DNA of 64,000 nucleotides from Thauera carbonicopians (GTDB taxonomy: Bacteria; Pseudomonadota; Gammaproteobacteria; Burkholderiales; Rhodocyclaceae), in assembly GCF_025699485.1 (NCBI RefSeq), contig NZ_JANUXN010000017.1, forward strand, positions 21,126 through 85,125. The letters are read 5' to 3'. This document shows positions 1 to 14,971 of the stretch, piece by piece. Under the pieces are notes generated by a model. It was given only the letters and a program-made list of their open reading frames with translations, made no database searches and was not told the DNA's origin. The stretch's first letter is position 1. Every line of letters begins with the position of its first letter. A program made the translations under genes and the position numbers.

Positions 1-5477
<5,477 letters not shown>

Positions 5478-5745
5478 CCGAATCGCCCGCAAGGGGAGTT
5501 GACGATTGCGGGCCGGTTGGCCCGCAAGGCGCGAAGGCCGTCAGTGCGCACGTGCTGTCGACGAGTATCTGATGGGTGAAAGCCTGTTGCTGCGATGACG
5601 GAATCGCCCGCAGGGGGAGTTGACGATTGTGGGCCGGCCGGCTCGCAAGGCGCGAAGGTCGGCAGTGTGCGTCTGCTGTCGATGAGTTCCTGATGGGCGA
5701 GAGTCTGCTGCCGCGCTGAGCTTCGGCGCTCATCGGTGATTGGGG

Positions 5746-5773
5746 GCGGCCTGCGGGCCGCTTCCTCGTTTTT
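5746..5773 (+). terminator. Rho-independent terminator after the gltBD tail array
   Basis: Perfect stem GCGGCC / GGCCGC (5746-5761, loop TGCG) followed by TTCCTCGTTTTT. It lies downstream of the third gltD tail copy, i.e. at the expected end of the gltBD transcript. Confidence 0.75.
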
Positions 5774-5900
5774 GCCGGCGCCGGGCGTAATGCCTTGTCG
5801 CAATTGAGCCTGTTGCATTGCCGCAAGCGCGGGCCGGATTCCGGTTCACAGTGATGTTACAGCGGTATTATTGCCGGCCATCCAGCCCGGGAGTATCACT

Positions 5901-7838
5901 GTGTCCCGTTCCGCCCTGTCCCATTCCATCACTCCGCCGCCTGCCCGTCCGTTCGCGATGCTGCGCGAATGGGCCTGCGCGATGGGCATCGTGGTGGCAT
6001 GGTACCTGGCTGCCCAGGCCGGTATCGCCTTTGCCATCGGCGTATCGCCAGGGCAGGACGCCTGGCTGCGCGACCTGCTTGCCCATCTGCTGGCGGGGAC
6101 GGCGCTGTTCCTGATGGCGCGCAGCCTGAAGCGCTTTGCGCTGGCGATGGCGATCGTGTTTTCGGCCTTCACGGTGTCCAACGCGATCAAGCTCGCGGTG
6201 CTCGGCGGGCCGGTGATGCCGGACGATTTCATCGCCGCAAAGAATCTCTTTTTGTTGCTCGAAGGCTGGCAGCTGTGGGGCAGCGTCGCCATGCTGGCGG
6301 TGCCGCTGGCGGGCCTGCTGTGGATGTTCGCCTGGCGGCAGCCGCGGGCCTGGCTGGCGCTGGCCGGCGTGGTGCTGGCGGTGATGGCGGTGCTGCGGCA
6401 TCCGGCGCCGGTCGTGAGCTGGATGGACGCCCGTTTCGGCGACTGGGTGTGGAACCAGCGCGGCAACTACGAGATGCGCGGCCTGCCCATCCATCTTGCC
6501 CAGGAGGCCGCACGCAATCTGTCGCGCCGCCTGCCGCCGCCGCAGGCCGACGAAGTCGATGAGGCGCTGGCACGGCTGGGGGCCAAGCCGCCCAGCGGTT
6601 TCTTCAAGGCGGCGCAGCAGTCGAGCGGCGGTGCCGGTCGCAACGTGCACATGATCGTGCTCGAATCCTTCTGGGATCCGACGCCGCTGAAGGCGGCCGG
6701 CCTGTCGGCCGACCCGCTCGACCCGGCTTTCCGCAAGCTGTGGAAGGCCACCGGCAATGCCAGGGCGCTGTCGCCGGTGTTCGGCGGCTATACCGCCAAT
6801 GCCGAGTTCGAGGCCTTGTGCGGCTTCCCGGTGCGGGCCGACGCGGTGTTCTTCGAAGGCGGCGTGCGCCGCGACGTGCCCTGCCTGCCGCGCCATCTGG
6901 GCGAAGCGGGGTACCGCAGCATCGCCTCCCATCCCAATTCCGCGCCGTTCTGGAACCGCATCAATGCCTACAGCCGGCTCGGCTTCGGGCAATACTGGTC
7001 CGACCGCGACTTCGTCCTCGACGACATGAACCGCGAGTTCCTCAGCGACGCCTCGCTCTATCGCCAGGTGCTGGAGCGCATCGGCCCGGATCTGGAGAAC
7101 GGCCAGCCGCTGTTCAACTACGTGCTGACCTATTTCGGCCATCTCGACTATCCGCTCAACGAGGCGCGCCCGCCGGTCATCGAAGCCCGCAGCGAAAACG
7201 AACTGGTGGCGGCGTATGCCAATACCGTCTACTACAAGTCGCGCGAGCTGATGGCTTTCCTGCGCGAATTGCGCGAGCGCGACCCCGAGGCCATCATCGT
7301 GCTGTTCGGCGACCATCTGCCGTCGCTGGGCTGGAATCACGGCGGTTATGCCGAATCGGGCCTGCTCGCCGCCAGCCGCAGCGAGTTCGACGACGCCATG
7401 TTCCGTACGCTGGTCGCCACGCCGCTGGTCGTCATCGACGGCCGCCGCGGCCCGGTGCGTACCGGCGATCTGCCGATCTATGCCTTGCCCGCGCTGATTC
7501 TCGACCTGCTCGGCGACGAGCGTGACAGCATGCTGCGCTTCGTCGCCCAGGCCGACGACGAGATCCGTGTGCGGCCGCTGCCGGGCATGCATTTCACGCT
7601 GGAGGGGAAAGCGCTGACGGTCTGCCGCCAGGGTGAGGACAAGCCGGCCTGCGAAGCGTCGAATGCCTGGATCGAGGCCGTTTCGGTGCTCGAGCGCGAT
7701 ATCTTCAGCGGCGCGCAGCATGCCTTGCGGACGCCGATGCGTACGGACATGCTGCAGACCGTCGAGCTCGAGCTGGACGACCTCGGCGGCGGGCTGCTGT
7801 CCGATGTGCTGGCGGCCGATAGCGACAACGACGTGTGA
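5901..7838 (+). CDS. LTA synthase-like sulfatase-fold membrane phosphotransferase
   Basis: About 645 residues. The N-terminal third holds several hydrophobic membrane segments; the periplasmic C-terminal two-thirds is an alkaline-phosphatase/sulfatase fold of the LtaS/OpgB type. Family landmarks are visible: the metal-binding Glu in VLESFWDP, the nucleophile Thr in GGYTANAEFEAL, and the metal-binding Asp-His in LFGDHLPSLG. Members transfer phosphoglycerol or phosphoethanolamine from phospholipids to surface glycans; the acceptor here cannot be read from sequence. The frame can be extended to a TTG at 5871, but GTG 5901 is preceded by GGGAG with proper spacing and is preferred. It stands alone, convergent with the IclR gene. 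Confidence 0.85.
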   Translation: MSRSALSHSITPPPARPFAMLREWACAMGIVVAWYLAAQAGIAFAIGVSPGQDAWLRDLLAHLLAGTALFLMARSLKRFALAMAIVFSAFTVSNAIKLAVLGGPVMPDDFIAAKNLFLLLEGWQLWGSVAMLAVPLAGLLWMFAWRQPRAWLALAGVVLAVMAVLRHPAPVVSWMDARFGDWVWNQRGNYEMRGLPIHLAQEAARNLSRRLPPPQADEVDEALARLGAKPPSGFFKAAQQSSGGAGRNVHMIVLESFWDPTPLKAAGLSADPLDPAFRKLWKATGNARALSPVFGGYTANAEFEALCGFPVRADAVFFEGGVRRDVPCLPRHLGEAGYRSIASHPNSAPFWNRINAYSRLGFGQYWSDRDFVLDDMNREFLSDASLYRQVLERIGPDLENGQPLFNYVLTYFGHLDYPLNEARPPVIEARSENELVAAYANTVYYKSRELMAFLRELRERDPEAIIVLFGDHLPSLGWNHGGYAESGLLAASRSEFDDAMFRTLVATPLVVIDGRRGPVRTGDLPIYALPALILDLLGDERDSMLRFVAQADDEIRVRPLPGMHFTLEGKALTVCRQGEDKPACEASNAWIEAVSVLERDIFSGAQHALRTPMRTDMLQTVELELDDLGGGLLSDVLAADSDNDV

Positions 7839-7856
7839 TCGCAGCCCGCCGGCGTT

Positions 7857-8660
7857 TCAGGCCGGCGCGGACAGGCCGGCGTTTTCGGCCTCGATGGCGG
7901 CCAGGGCATCGACTGCCCGCCGCAGCGCGGGCAGCGAGTCGAGGGCGTTGTGCTCGGTCATCCGCATGATCGGCGCCTGGATCGCGATCCCCATGTTCGA
8001 GCGGCCCGTGGGCGAAGGCACCAGCATGGCGATGCAGAACAGCCCGGGCAGGAATTCCTCGTTGTCGAAAGCGTAGCCGACGCGGCTGACATGCTCGATT
8101 TCCGCTTCCAGCGCATCGATTTCCACCAGCGTGCGTGGTGTGTATTGCATCAAGGGCGCGTGCGCCAGCAGGCGGCGGCGCTGGGTGGGCGTCATCTGCG
8201 CCAGGAAGAGCTTGCCGCTCGCCGAACAATGGACCGGGACGCGCGATCCCGGGTGCAGGTAGAAGCGTAGCGGGGCGGCCGTCTCGACCCGGTCGAGGTA
8301 GAGCACTTCGCTGCCCGACAGCGCGGTGAGATTGCAGCTTTCGCCGATCTCCTCGACGAGCTGGCGCAGCACGGTGTGGCGTGCGCCGTGCAGTGTGTCG
8401 TTGAGCAGCAGGTTCTCGGCCAGGCGGCGCAGGCGTGCGCCGGTACCGTACTGGCGCCCGTCGCTGTCGCGCTGCAGCATGCCGGCCGCCTCGAGCTGCT
8501 GCAGCATGCGGTGGACGGTCGGTTTCGGCAGTCCGGTCTCCTCGACCAGCCCTTGCAGCGTCACCAGCTGATCCTTGGCGGCGATCACTTCAAGCAGCGC
8601 AAGCAGGCGCATCGTGGGCGTGTCGCCGTCGAGCCTGGCGTGTCCGGGACGCTCGTTCAT
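7857..8660 (-). CDS. IclR-family transcriptional regulator 1 (candidate IseR)
   Basis: About 267 residues: N-terminal winged helix (TLQGLVEETGLPKPTVHRML, about residues 35-55) and the C-terminal IclR effector domain (SGSEVLYLDRVET, VHCSASGKLFLA, VGYAFDNEEF). ATG 8660 has GAAGG seven bases upstream; an ATG at 8684 in frame lacks a ribosome site. It is transcribed away from iseJ and lies downstream of a second IclR gene. In Cupriavidus necator the isethionate cluster is reported to have an IclR regulator beside iseJ/iseU, so one of the two IclR proteins here is the likely isethionate regulator; which one is not decidable from sequence. Confidence 0.9.
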   Translation of the reverse strand: MNERPGHARLDGDTPTMRLLALLEVIAAKDQLVTLQGLVEETGLPKPTVHRMLQQLEAAGMLQRDSDGRQYGTGARLRRLAENLLLNDTLHGARHTVLRQLVEEIGESCNLTALSGSEVLYLDRVETAAPLRFYLHPGSRVPVHCSASGKLFLAQMTPTQRRRLLAHAPLMQYTPRTLVEIDALEAEIEHVSRVGYAFDNEEFLPGLFCIAMLVPSPTGRSNMGIAIQAPIMRMTEHNALDSLPALRRAVDALAAIEAENAGLSAPA

Positions 8661-8697
8661 GTCGATGCCTTCATTCCGTTCCATGAAAGGGTAGGCA

Positions 8698-8722
8698 TCG
8701 TACCGTTTTTTTGCTCGTACCG
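8698..8722. promoter_or_regulatory. Direct repeat TCGTACCG upstream of IclR gene 1
   Basis: TCGTACCG occurs at 8698-8705 and 8715-8722, 17 bp apart, in the 71-bp gap between the two IclR genes. The core CGTACCG also occurs at 12833-12839 just upstream of the xsc copy 1 promoter. This could be a shared regulator site; the intervening T-run could alternatively belong to a transcription-stop region. Weak evidence. Confidence 0.3.
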
Positions 8723-8731
8723 CGGTTGGCC

Positions 8732-9568
8732 TCAGACTGCGAACAGCACTTCCTGCATCGTGTCCGCGGCAATGCGCAGATGGGCCAGGTTGGCGTGCAG
8801 GTCGTCCAGCGAGAGGCGGGCGGTCGGGCCGTGGCAGGCAATCGCGGCGACGGGCCTGGCGCTCTTGTCCACTATCGGCACCGCTATCGCGATCATGCCG
8901 CGCACGAACTCCTCGTTATCCACGCCATGGCGCTTGGTCGCCAGCCGCGCCAGCTCCGCTTCGAGTTCCTGCCGGTCGGTGATCGTGTGCGGCGAATGGC
9001 GGGTCAGCGGCATATGGGCCAACAGGCTTCGGCGTTCGAGCAGCGGCATCGTGGCGAGGAACAGCTTGCCGCTGGCGGTGCAGTGCATCGGCACCCAGGT
9101 ACCGGGAGGCAGGTGCATGCGAAGCGGTTCATGGGTCTCCACACGCTCGACGTAAAGCACGCGGCCGGCGTCGGGAACGGTGAGATTGCAGGTTTCGCCG
9201 AGTTTGCGCACCAGGTTGCGCAGCACGGCGCGGCATTCGCGCCTCAGGTTCGGGCTGCGGAGGATCTGCAGCGCGAGCGTGGTTGCGCGCGGACCGACGA
9301 CGAAGCCTCGCTCGGCAGGCATGTGCAGGACATAGCCGTGCGCTTCCATTGCGCGCAGCAGGCGCATCAGCGTGCTTTTCGGCACCCGCATCAGGCTTCC
9401 GAGCTGGGCGAGGGTCAGGGGCTGCCGCGATTCGTTCAGATGTTCGAGGAGGATCAGCGGCCGCAGGCGCCTGATGTCCTCCGCCTGCCCGGGAGGCGTG
9501 TCTCCGCCCGGTGCGTCCAACTCGGTTTCGCGGTCCTTTTGGTCCGCTTCCGCCAGCTTTCGTTTCAC
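8732..9568 (-). CDS. IclR-family transcriptional regulator 2 (candidate IseR)
   Basis: 278 residues, GTG start at 9568. It is a clear paralogue of the preceding regulator: wHTH (LAQLGSLMRVPKSTLMRLL, about residues 56-74) and IclR effector domain (AGRVLYVERVETHEP, MHCTASGKLFLATM, HGVDNEEFVRGM). It is divergent from the GMC dehydrogenase gene, with a 157-bp intergenic region holding a perfect 16-bp palindrome that is a good candidate operator. It lies 71 bp upstream of regulator 1 in the same direction, so the two may be co-transcribed. By position it is the more likely direct regulator of iseJ. Confidence 0.9.
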   Translation of the reverse strand: MKRKLAEADQKDRETELDAPGGDTPPGQAEDIRRLRPLILLEHLNESRQPLTLAQLGSLMRVPKSTLMRLLRAMEAHGYVLHMPAERGFVVGPRATTLALQILRSPNLRRECRAVLRNLVRKLGETCNLTVPDAGRVLYVERVETHEPLRMHLPPGTWVPMHCTASGKLFLATMPLLERRSLLAHMPLTRHSPHTITDRQELEAELARLATKRHGVDNEEFVRGMIAIAVPIVDKSARPVAAIACHGPTARLSLDDLHANLAHLRIAADTMQEVLFAV

Positions 9569-9642
9569 TTTCGCGGCCTCATGCAGATTTTCATTGGTTT
9601 TGCAAATGAATCAATCGATAGTGATTATGAAGCAAATTTCGG

Positions 9643-9658
9643 AATGAAACGTTTCATT
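9643..9658. promoter_or_regulatory. Perfect palindrome, putative IclR operator between iclR2 and iseJ
   Basis: AATGAAACGTTTCATT is an exact 16-bp palindrome in the divergent IclR/iseJ region, 67 bp before the iseJ start. It resembles the half-sites of known IclR-family operators (for example the KdgR box, whose arms read ATGAAA..TTTCAT). The flanking sequence is unusually AT-rich for this genome, as expected for a divergent promoter. Confidence 0.6.
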
Positions 9659-9725
9659 TAAAACAAATTTTGGCGGCTGTCAGCATCTCGCTTCTGCTCG
9701 CCGAACGCCCAAGGGAGGTTCTTCA

Positions 9726-11330
9726 ATGTCGATGGAATTCGATTACATCGTGGTCGGTGCGGGGTCGGCGGGATGCGTCCTGGCCAACCGCCTCAGTGCG
9801 GATCCGGGCAACAGCGTGCTGTTGCTCGAAGCGGGCGGGGCTGACAGCAATCCGTGGATCCACATTCCGGTCGGCTACTTCAAGACCATGCACGATCCCG
9901 AACTCGACTGGTGTTATCGCACCGAACCGGACGAAGGCATTGCCGGACGCCAGTTGCAGTGGCCGCGCGGCAAGGTGCTGGGCGGTTCGAGCTCGCTCAA
10001 CGGCCTGCTGTACGTACGTGGCCAGCGCGAGGACTACGACCGCTGGGCGGCACTCGGCAACAAGGGCTGGAGCTATGAGGAAGTCCTGCCCTACTTCAAG
10101 CGTTCGGAGGATCAGGAGCGCGGCGCCGACGAGTGGCACGGTGTCGGCGGGCCCTTGAAGGTATCGGATCTGCGCCTGCGCCGTCCGATCGCCGATTACT
10201 TCATTGCTGCCGCCCAGGACATCGGCATTCCCTATAACGACGACTACAACGGTGCCTCGCAGGAGGGGGTCGGCTACTTTCAGCAGACCGCGCACAAGGG
10301 ACTGCGCTGGAGCACCGCGAAAGGTTTCCTGAAGCCGGCCAGGACGCGTGCCAATCTTGCCGTGGAGACGAAGGCGCAGACGACGCGCGTGCTGTTCGAA
10401 GGCAGGCGGGCGGTCGGGGTCGAGTTCCTGCAGGGCGGTGTGCTGCGCCAGGCGCGTGCGCGAGCCGAGGTCGTTCTCGCTTGCGGCGCGATCGGCTCGC
10501 CGCAGATCCTGCAGAACTCGGGGATCGGTCCGGCCGAGCTGCTGCGCAGGGTCGGCGTGGAGGTGCGTCACGCGCTGCCCGGCGTCGGCCGGAACCTGCA
10601 GGACCATCTGCAGGTGCGCCTCGTATACAAGACCCGCGCGCGCACGCTCAACGACGAGGTCAACAGCCCGATCCGCAAGCTGTGGATCGGGCTGCAGTAC
10701 ATGCTGTCGCGCACCGGGCCGCTGACCCTGGCCGCCAGCCAGGTCGCGATCTTCACGCGCTCCGCGCCGGACGTGGAGCGGCCGGACATCCAGTTCCACA
10801 TGCAGCCGCTGAGCGCGGACAAGCCGGGCGAAGGGGCGCACCCGTTCTCGGCCTTCACCGCCTCGGTATGCCAGCTGCGTCCGTACAGCCGGGGGCAGGT
10901 CGAGATCCGCTCGGCCGATCCGCTGGCCTATCCCGCGATCCATCCCAATTACCTGGCCGACGAGCGCGACCACCCCGTCGTCGTCGGCGGCATCAAGGTG
11001 GCGCGGCGCATCGCTGCGGCGCCCTCGCTCGCGCCCCACATCCTGTCCGAGTTCGTGCCGGGCAGCAGCTTTGCGACGGATGACGAGCTGCTCGACGCCG
11101 CGCGGCGCTACAGCCAGTCCATCTACCACCCGGTCGGGACCTGCAAGATGGGCCAGGACCCGATGGCGGTGGTCGACGAGCGCCTGCGCGTCCATGGCGT
11201 CGACCGTCTGCGTGTCGTCGATGCTTCCATCATGCCCGAGCTGATCTCGGGCAACACCAACGCCCCGACCATCATGATCGCCGAAAAGGCGGCGGACATG
11301 ATTCTCGACGATGGCGCGCTTCTCCATTGA
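9726..11330 (+). CDS. iseJ: GMC-family FAD alcohol dehydrogenase, probable isethionate dehydrogenase
   Basis: 534 residues, normal for choline-dehydrogenase-like GMC enzymes. N-terminal FAD-binding motif ([16 protein letters not shown]), GMC signature 1 ([20 protein letters not shown], about residue 90), signature 2 ([17 protein letters not shown], about residue 256), and the C-terminal catalytic His and Asn regions ([26 protein letters not shown]). SD GGGAGG precedes the ATG. GMC enzymes oxidise primary alcohols. The setting (IclR regulators, MFS carrier, xsc next) matches the isethionate cluster described in Cupriavidus necator, where IseJ oxidises isethionate to sulfoacetaldehyde, the Xsc substrate. 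Family is certain; substrate is inferred from neighbourhood. Confidence 0.8.
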   Translation: MSMEFDYIVVGAGSAGCVLANRLSADPGNSVLLLEAGGADSNPWIHIPVGYFKTMHDPELDWCYRTEPDEGIAGRQLQWPRGKVLGGSSSLNGLLYVRGQREDYDRWAALGNKGWSYEEVLPYFKRSEDQERGADEWHGVGGPLKVSDLRLRRPIADYFIAAAQDIGIPYNDDYNGASQEGVGYFQQTAHKGLRWSTAKGFLKPARTRANLAVETKAQTTRVLFEGRRAVGVEFLQGGVLRQARARAEVVLACGAIGSPQILQNSGIGPAELLRRVGVEVRHALPGVGRNLQDHLQVRLVYKTRARTLNDEVNSPIRKLWIGLQYMLSRTGPLTLAASQVAIFTRSAPDVERPDIQFHMQPLSADKPGEGAHPFSAFTASVCQLRPYSRGQVEIRSADPLAYPAIHPNYLADERDHPVVVGGIKVARRIAAAPSLAPHILSEFVPGSSFATDDELLDAARRYSQSIYHPVGTCKMGQDPMAVVDERLRVHGVDRLRVVDASIMPELISGNTNAPTIMIAEKAADMILDDGALLH

Positions 11331-11424
11331 AACCCCAGCCGACAGGAGTGCCGAAGCCACCCCCATTCCCCATCCCCGTAGCTGTTCCGCATCACGAAAA
11401 GATAACTATTCTGGAGACAAGAAC

Positions 11425-12759
11425 ATGCATGACCCGGCCAAGAAGGGCAAAGACCCGAAGGAAGCACGGCGCGTAGTAACGGCGAGCCTGATCGGCGCCA
11501 CCATCGAGTGGTATGACTTCTTTCTGTACGGTGTCGTCGCCGGCATCGTTTTCAACAAGCTGTACTTTCCGGTCGACGATCCGATGGTGTCGACGATGCT
11601 CGCCTACGGCACTTTTGCCGTCGGCTTCATCAGCCGGCCGCTGGGCGGCGTCATCTTCGGCCATTTCGGCGACAAGATCGGGCGCAAGAGCATGCTGGTC
11701 ATGACGCTGATGATCATGGGCGTGGCGACGGTGCTGATCGGTCTCGTGCCGACCTACGACCAGATCGGTGTCTGGGCGCCCATCCTGCTGCTCGTCCTGC
11801 GCGTGGCCCAGGGCATCGGCCTCGGCGGCGAATGGGGCGGCGCGGTGCTGATGGCTTTCGAATACGCGCCGAAGGAAAAGCGCGGCCTGTATGCCAGCAT
11901 CCCGCAGATCGGTCTGGCGCTCGGCCTGTGCATGGCGTCCGGCGTCGTCGCCCTGCTGTCGATGATGCTGAACGACGAGCAGTTCCTGGCCTGGGGCTGG
12001 CGCGTCGCCTTCCTGCTGTCCTTCCTGCTCGTCGTCGTCGGCATGTACATCCGCCTGAGCGTGATGGAAACGCCCGAGTTCGCGAAGGTCAAGGCCTCGG
12101 GTGAAGAGGTCAAGCTGCCGATCAAGGAGGTGGTCACGAAGTCTCCGGGCAATGTGCTGGCGGGGATGGGCGCGCGTTATATCGACGGCGTGTTCTTCAA
12201 CGTCTTCGGCGTGTTCTCGATTGCCTACCTGACGCAGACGCTGAATCTGAGTCGCACCGATGCGCTGCTCGGCGTCATGGCTGCTGCGCTCGTGATGGTG
12301 GTCACGATCCCGCTGTTCGGCAGGCTGTCCGACCGCATCGGACGCACGCGGATCTACTTCTGGGGCTCGCTGCTGACCGGCCTGTCGGCCTTCATCGGCT
12401 TCTGGTTCATGAAGTACAGCGACGGCAACATGCTGATCGTCTGGCTGTCGATCATCATCCCGTTCGGCGTCTTCTATGCCGCCGTATATGGCCCTGAGGC
12501 AGCACTGTTCTGCGAACTGTTCGACGCCCGGGTGCGCTACACCGGTATCTCCTTCGTCTATCAGTTCTCGGGCATCTTTGCCGGCGGACTCACGCCGATC
12601 ATCGCCACCTATCTGCTGCAGAAAGGCAACGGCGAGCCCTGGCTGATCTGCGCCTATGTGATGTTCGCGGCAGTGGTCAGTGCCTTGTCGGCGACCTGGA
12701 TCGGGCGCAGGCAGCGGCAGGCGCTGCTGCAGTCCCGGCCCAGCGCGCTGCGCGCCTGA
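11425..12759 (+). CDS. iseU: MFS (metabolite:H+ symporter type) carrier, probable isethionate uptake
   Basis: 444 residues with about 12 hydrophobic segments. It has the MHS-subfamily N-terminus ([13 protein letters not shown]) and the MFS loop 2-3 motif ([14 protein letters not shown]) with its second-half counterpart ([14 protein letters not shown]). ATG 11425 follows GGAGA with good spacing; the frame is open upstream into iseJ but without a ribosome site. It follows iseJ by 94 bp in the same direction and is closed by a strong terminator before xsc. Homologous placement to iseU suggests import of isethionate; other small organic acids are possible. Confidence 0.75.
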   Translation: MHDPAKKGKDPKEARRVVTASLIGATIEWYDFFLYGVVAGIVFNKLYFPVDDPMVSTMLAYGTFAVGFISRPLGGVIFGHFGDKIGRKSMLVMTLMIMGVATVLIGLVPTYDQIGVWAPILLLVLRVAQGIGLGGEWGGAVLMAFEYAPKEKRGLYASIPQIGLALGLCMASGVVALLSMMLNDEQFLAWGWRVAFLLSFLLVVVGMYIRLSVMETPEFAKVKASGEEVKLPIKEVVTKSPGNVLAGMGARYIDGVFFNVFGVFSIAYLTQTLNLSRTDALLGVMAAALVMVVTIPLFGRLSDRIGRTRIYFWGSLLTGLSAFIGFWFMKYSDGNMLIVWLSIIIPFGVFYAAVYGPEAALFCELFDARVRYTGISFVYQFSGIFAGGLTPIIATYLLQKGNGEPWLICAYVMFAAVVSALSATWIGRRQRQALLQSRPSALRA

Positions 12760-12776
12760 TCGAAAGCATGTCCCTG

Positions 12777-12815
12777 ACAGGACGGGTGGTGCCGGCACCA
12801 TCCGTCCTGTTGTTT
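12777..12815 (+). terminator. Strong hairpin terminator after iseU
   Basis: Long inverted repeat with left arm starting ACAGGACGG at 12777 and right arm ending CCGTCCTGT at 12810 (about 17 bp per arm, one mismatch), followed by TGTTT. It separates the ise transcript from xsc copy 1. Confidence 0.8.
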
Positions 12816-12833
12816 CATAAAGCTGTATGAACC

Positions 12834-12884
12834 GTACCGATTTTTAAATTTTCTCTTGACTGCGCAACGTCGCAGCACTAGAGT
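12834..12884 (+). promoter_or_regulatory. Promoter of xsc copy 1 with upstream conserved box
   Basis: TTGACT (12856-12861), 17-bp spacer, TAGAGT (12879-12884): a sigma70-type core. Ten bases upstream of the -35 is GTACCGATTTTT (12834-12845). The same three elements in the same order and almost the same spacing precede xsc copy 2, which supports function. The box position would suit an activator. Confidence 0.7.
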
Positions 12885-12903
12885 GTGCTTGTATTCAATA
12901 TAT

Positions 12904-12920
12904 CGGAATTTTTCGTTCCG
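12904..12920. promoter_or_regulatory. CGGAA-N7-TTCCG inverted repeat downstream of the xsc1 -10 box
   Basis: Small inverted repeat 36 bp before the xsc start codon. TTCCG/CGGAA half-sites also surround the xsc copy 2 promoter but in opposite orientation and spacing, so the two promoters may bind the same regulator with different geometry. Confidence 0.4.
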
Positions 12921-12942
12921 TTTTGTTTGATAAATAGACTGA

Positions 12943-14809
12943 GGAGACGCTACCCATGAGCCAGCCGCACACTCTTTCCGATGGCCGCACGATTCCGAGC
13001 GGTCCGACCAAGATGACGCCGTCGGAGGCGTTCGTCGAGACCCTGGTGTCGAACGGTGTGACCGACATGTTCGGGATCATGGGTTCGGCGTTCATGGACG
13101 CGATGGACATCTTCGCGCCGGCGGGGATCCGTCTGATTCCGGTGGTGCACGAGCAGGGCGCGGGCCACATGGCCGACGGCTACTCGCGGGTGTCGGGCCG
13201 TCACGGCGTGGTGATCGGTCAGAACGGCCCGGGGATCAGCAACTGCGTGACGGCGATCGGCGCGGCGTACTGGGCGCACAGCCCGGTGGTGATCATCACG
13301 CCGGAGACGGGGACGATGACGATGGGGCTGGGCGGCTTCCAGGAATGCAAGCAGCTGCCGATGTTCCAGGAGTTCACGAAGTACCAGGGCCACGTCACGC
13401 ACCCGGCGCGGATGGCCGAGTACACCGGGCGCTGCTTCGACCGTGCGATGAGCGAGATGGGCCCGACGCAGCTGAACATCCCGCGCGACTACTTCTACGG
13501 CGAGATCACCTGCGAGATTCCGAAGCCGCAGCGCCTGGAACGCGGCGCGGGCGGCGAGCAGAGCCTGAACGAAGCGGCCGAGCTGCTGGCGAAGGCGAAG
13601 TTCCCGGTGATCATCTCGGGCGGCGGCGTGGTGATGGCCGACGCGGTCGAGGAATGCAAGGCGCTGGCCGAGCGTCTGGGCGCGCCGGTGGTCAACAGCT
13701 ACCTGCACAACGACTCGTTCCCGGCGAGCCACCCGCTGTGGTGCGGCCCGCTGGGCTACCAGGGCTCGAAGGCGGCGATGAAGCTGATGAGCCAGGCCGA
13801 CGTGGTGGTGGCGCTGGGTTCGCGGCTGGGGCCGTTCGGCACGCTGCCGCAGCACGGCATGGACTACTGGCCGAAGAACGCCAAGATCATCCAGATCGAC
13901 GCGGACAACAAAATGCTGGGTCTGGTGAAGAAGATCTCGGTGGGCATCTGCGGCGACGCCAAGGCGGCGGCGGTGGCGCTGACGCAGCGGCTGGCCGGCC
14001 GCACGCTCGATTGCGACGCGACCAAGGCCGAGCGCGCGGCCAGGGTGGCAGCCGAGAAGGCGGCGTGGGAAAAGGAGCTGGACGAATGGACGCACGAGCG
14101 CGACCCGTTCAGCCTGGACATGATCGAAGAGAACGCGAAGGAAAAGCCGTTCTCGGGCGGTGAATACCTGCATCCGCGCCAGGTGCTGCGCGAGCTGGAA
14201 AAGGCGATGCCGGAAGACGTGATGGTGTCGACGGACATCGGCAACATCAACTCGGTGGCCAACAGCTACCTGCGCTTCGAGAAGCCGCGGAGCTTCTTTG
14301 CGGCGATGAGCTTCGGCAACTGCGGCTACGCGTTCCCGACGATCATCGGCGCGAAGGCGGCGGCGCCGCACCGTCCGGCGGTGTCGTACGCGGGCGACGG
14401 TGCGTGGGGCATGAGCCTGATGGAGACGATGACCTGCGTGCGGCACAACATCCCGGTGACGGCGGTGGTGTTCCATAATCGGCAGTGGGGCGCGGAGAAG
14501 AAGAACCAGGTGGACTTCTACAACCGTCGTTTCGTCGCGGGCGAGCTGGACAACCAGAGCTTTGCGGAGATTGCGCGGGCGATGGGCGCGGAAGGGATCA
14601 CGGTGGATCGGCTGGAGGACGTGGGTCCGGCGCTGAAGAAGGCGATCGATCTGCAGATGAACCACGGCAAGACGACGATCATCGAGATCATGTGCACGCG
14701 CGAGCTGGGCGATCCGTTCCGCCGCGATGCGCTCTCCAAGCCGGTGCGCTTCCTCGACAAGTACAAGGATTACGTCTGAGCGGCAACGCGCCGTGAAACA
14801 GGCCCCGCC
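12943..14809 (+). repeat. 1,867-bp direct repeat, copy A (contains xsc 1)
   Basis: Identity with 21146-23012 begins at the Shine-Dalgarno (GGAGACGCTACCC), runs through xsc and ends 30 bp past the stop (GGCCCCGCC). Shadow-frame translations of both copies are identical too, which is possible only if nucleotide identity is nearly complete. Flanks are unrelated apart from short promoter motifs. No transposase or terminal inverted repeats are associated. Confidence 0.95.
12956..14779 (+). CDS. xsc: Sulfoacetaldehyde acetyltransferase, copy 1
   Basis: 607 residues, full length for Xsc. This ThDP- and Mg-dependent enzyme converts sulfoacetaldehyde + phosphate to acetyl phosphate + sulfite. Visible are the N-terminal Pyr domain with the ThDP-activating Glu (VVHEQGAGHMADGYSR), the central domain, and the C-terminal PP domain with the Mg/ThDP motif (YAGDGAWGMSLMET to VFHNRQWG). 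SD GGAGA precedes the ATG. It lies between the isethionate genes and pta. The coding sequence is virtually identical to a second copy 8,203 bp downstream; the one difference I found is synonymous (T at 14770 versus C at 22973). Codon choice looks homogeneous (many G-ending codons), typical of a highly expressed gene. Confidence 0.95.
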   Translation: MSQPHTLSDGRTIPSGPTKMTPSEAFVETLVSNGVTDMFGIMGSAFMDAMDIFAPAGIRLIPVVHEQGAGHMADGYSRVSGRHGVVIGQNGPGISNCVTAIGAAYWAHSPVVIITPETGTMTMGLGGFQECKQLPMFQEFTKYQGHVTHPARMAEYTGRCFDRAMSEMGPTQLNIPRDYFYGEITCEIPKPQRLERGAGGEQSLNEAAELLAKAKFPVIISGGGVVMADAVEECKALAERLGAPVVNSYLHNDSFPASHPLWCGPLGYQGSKAAMKLMSQADVVVALGSRLGPFGTLPQHGMDYWPKNAKIIQIDADNKMLGLVKKISVGICGDAKAAAVALTQRLAGRTLDCDATKAERAARVAAEKAAWEKELDEWTHERDPFSLDMIEENAKEKPFSGGEYLHPRQVLRELEKAMPEDVMVSTDIGNINSVANSYLRFEKPRSFFAAMSFGNCGYAFPTIIGAKAAAPHRPAVSYAGDGAWGMSLMETMTCVRHNIPVTAVVFHNRQWGAEKKNQVDFYNRRFVAGELDNQSFAEIARAMGAEGITVDRLEDVGPALKKAIDLQMNHGKTTIIEIMCTRELGDPFRRDALSKPVRFLDKYKDYV

Positions 14810-14877
14810 TGAGAACGGCGGGGGTGGATTTACCCTCCCTCAATTCCGACCCCTCTCCCCTGATCGGATTGAGATTG

Positions 14878-14920
14878 GCCGGCATCGCACGCTTGTGGGG
14901 CTGTGATGCCGGCTTTTTTT
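14878..14920 (+). terminator. Terminator between xsc copy 1 and pta
   Basis: Stem GCCGGCATC / GATGCCGGC (14878-14886 and 14905-14913) followed by seven T. A weaker hairpin (CCCCGCC / GGCGGGG, 14803-14823) lies just after the xsc stop. Together they should reduce read-through from xsc into pta, whose start is only about 50 bp further on and has no obvious promoter of its own, so partial termination may set the Xsc:Pta ratio. Confidence 0.75.
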
Positions 14921-14971
14921 GTGCCTTTTTCGATGTGCCGCCGGACACGGCGGCCATGAGGATGCCGAAAC

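Noticed and set aside
5868..7721. 617-codon minus-strand frame opposite the LTA-synthase-like gene
   Set aside because: Shadow frame; the plus strand carries intact sulfatase-family active-site motifs.
14803..14823. Hairpin directly after xsc 1 as a full terminator
   Set aside because: The stem is good but is followed by TGGATTTACC, not a T-run; the stronger terminator is at 14878-14920.
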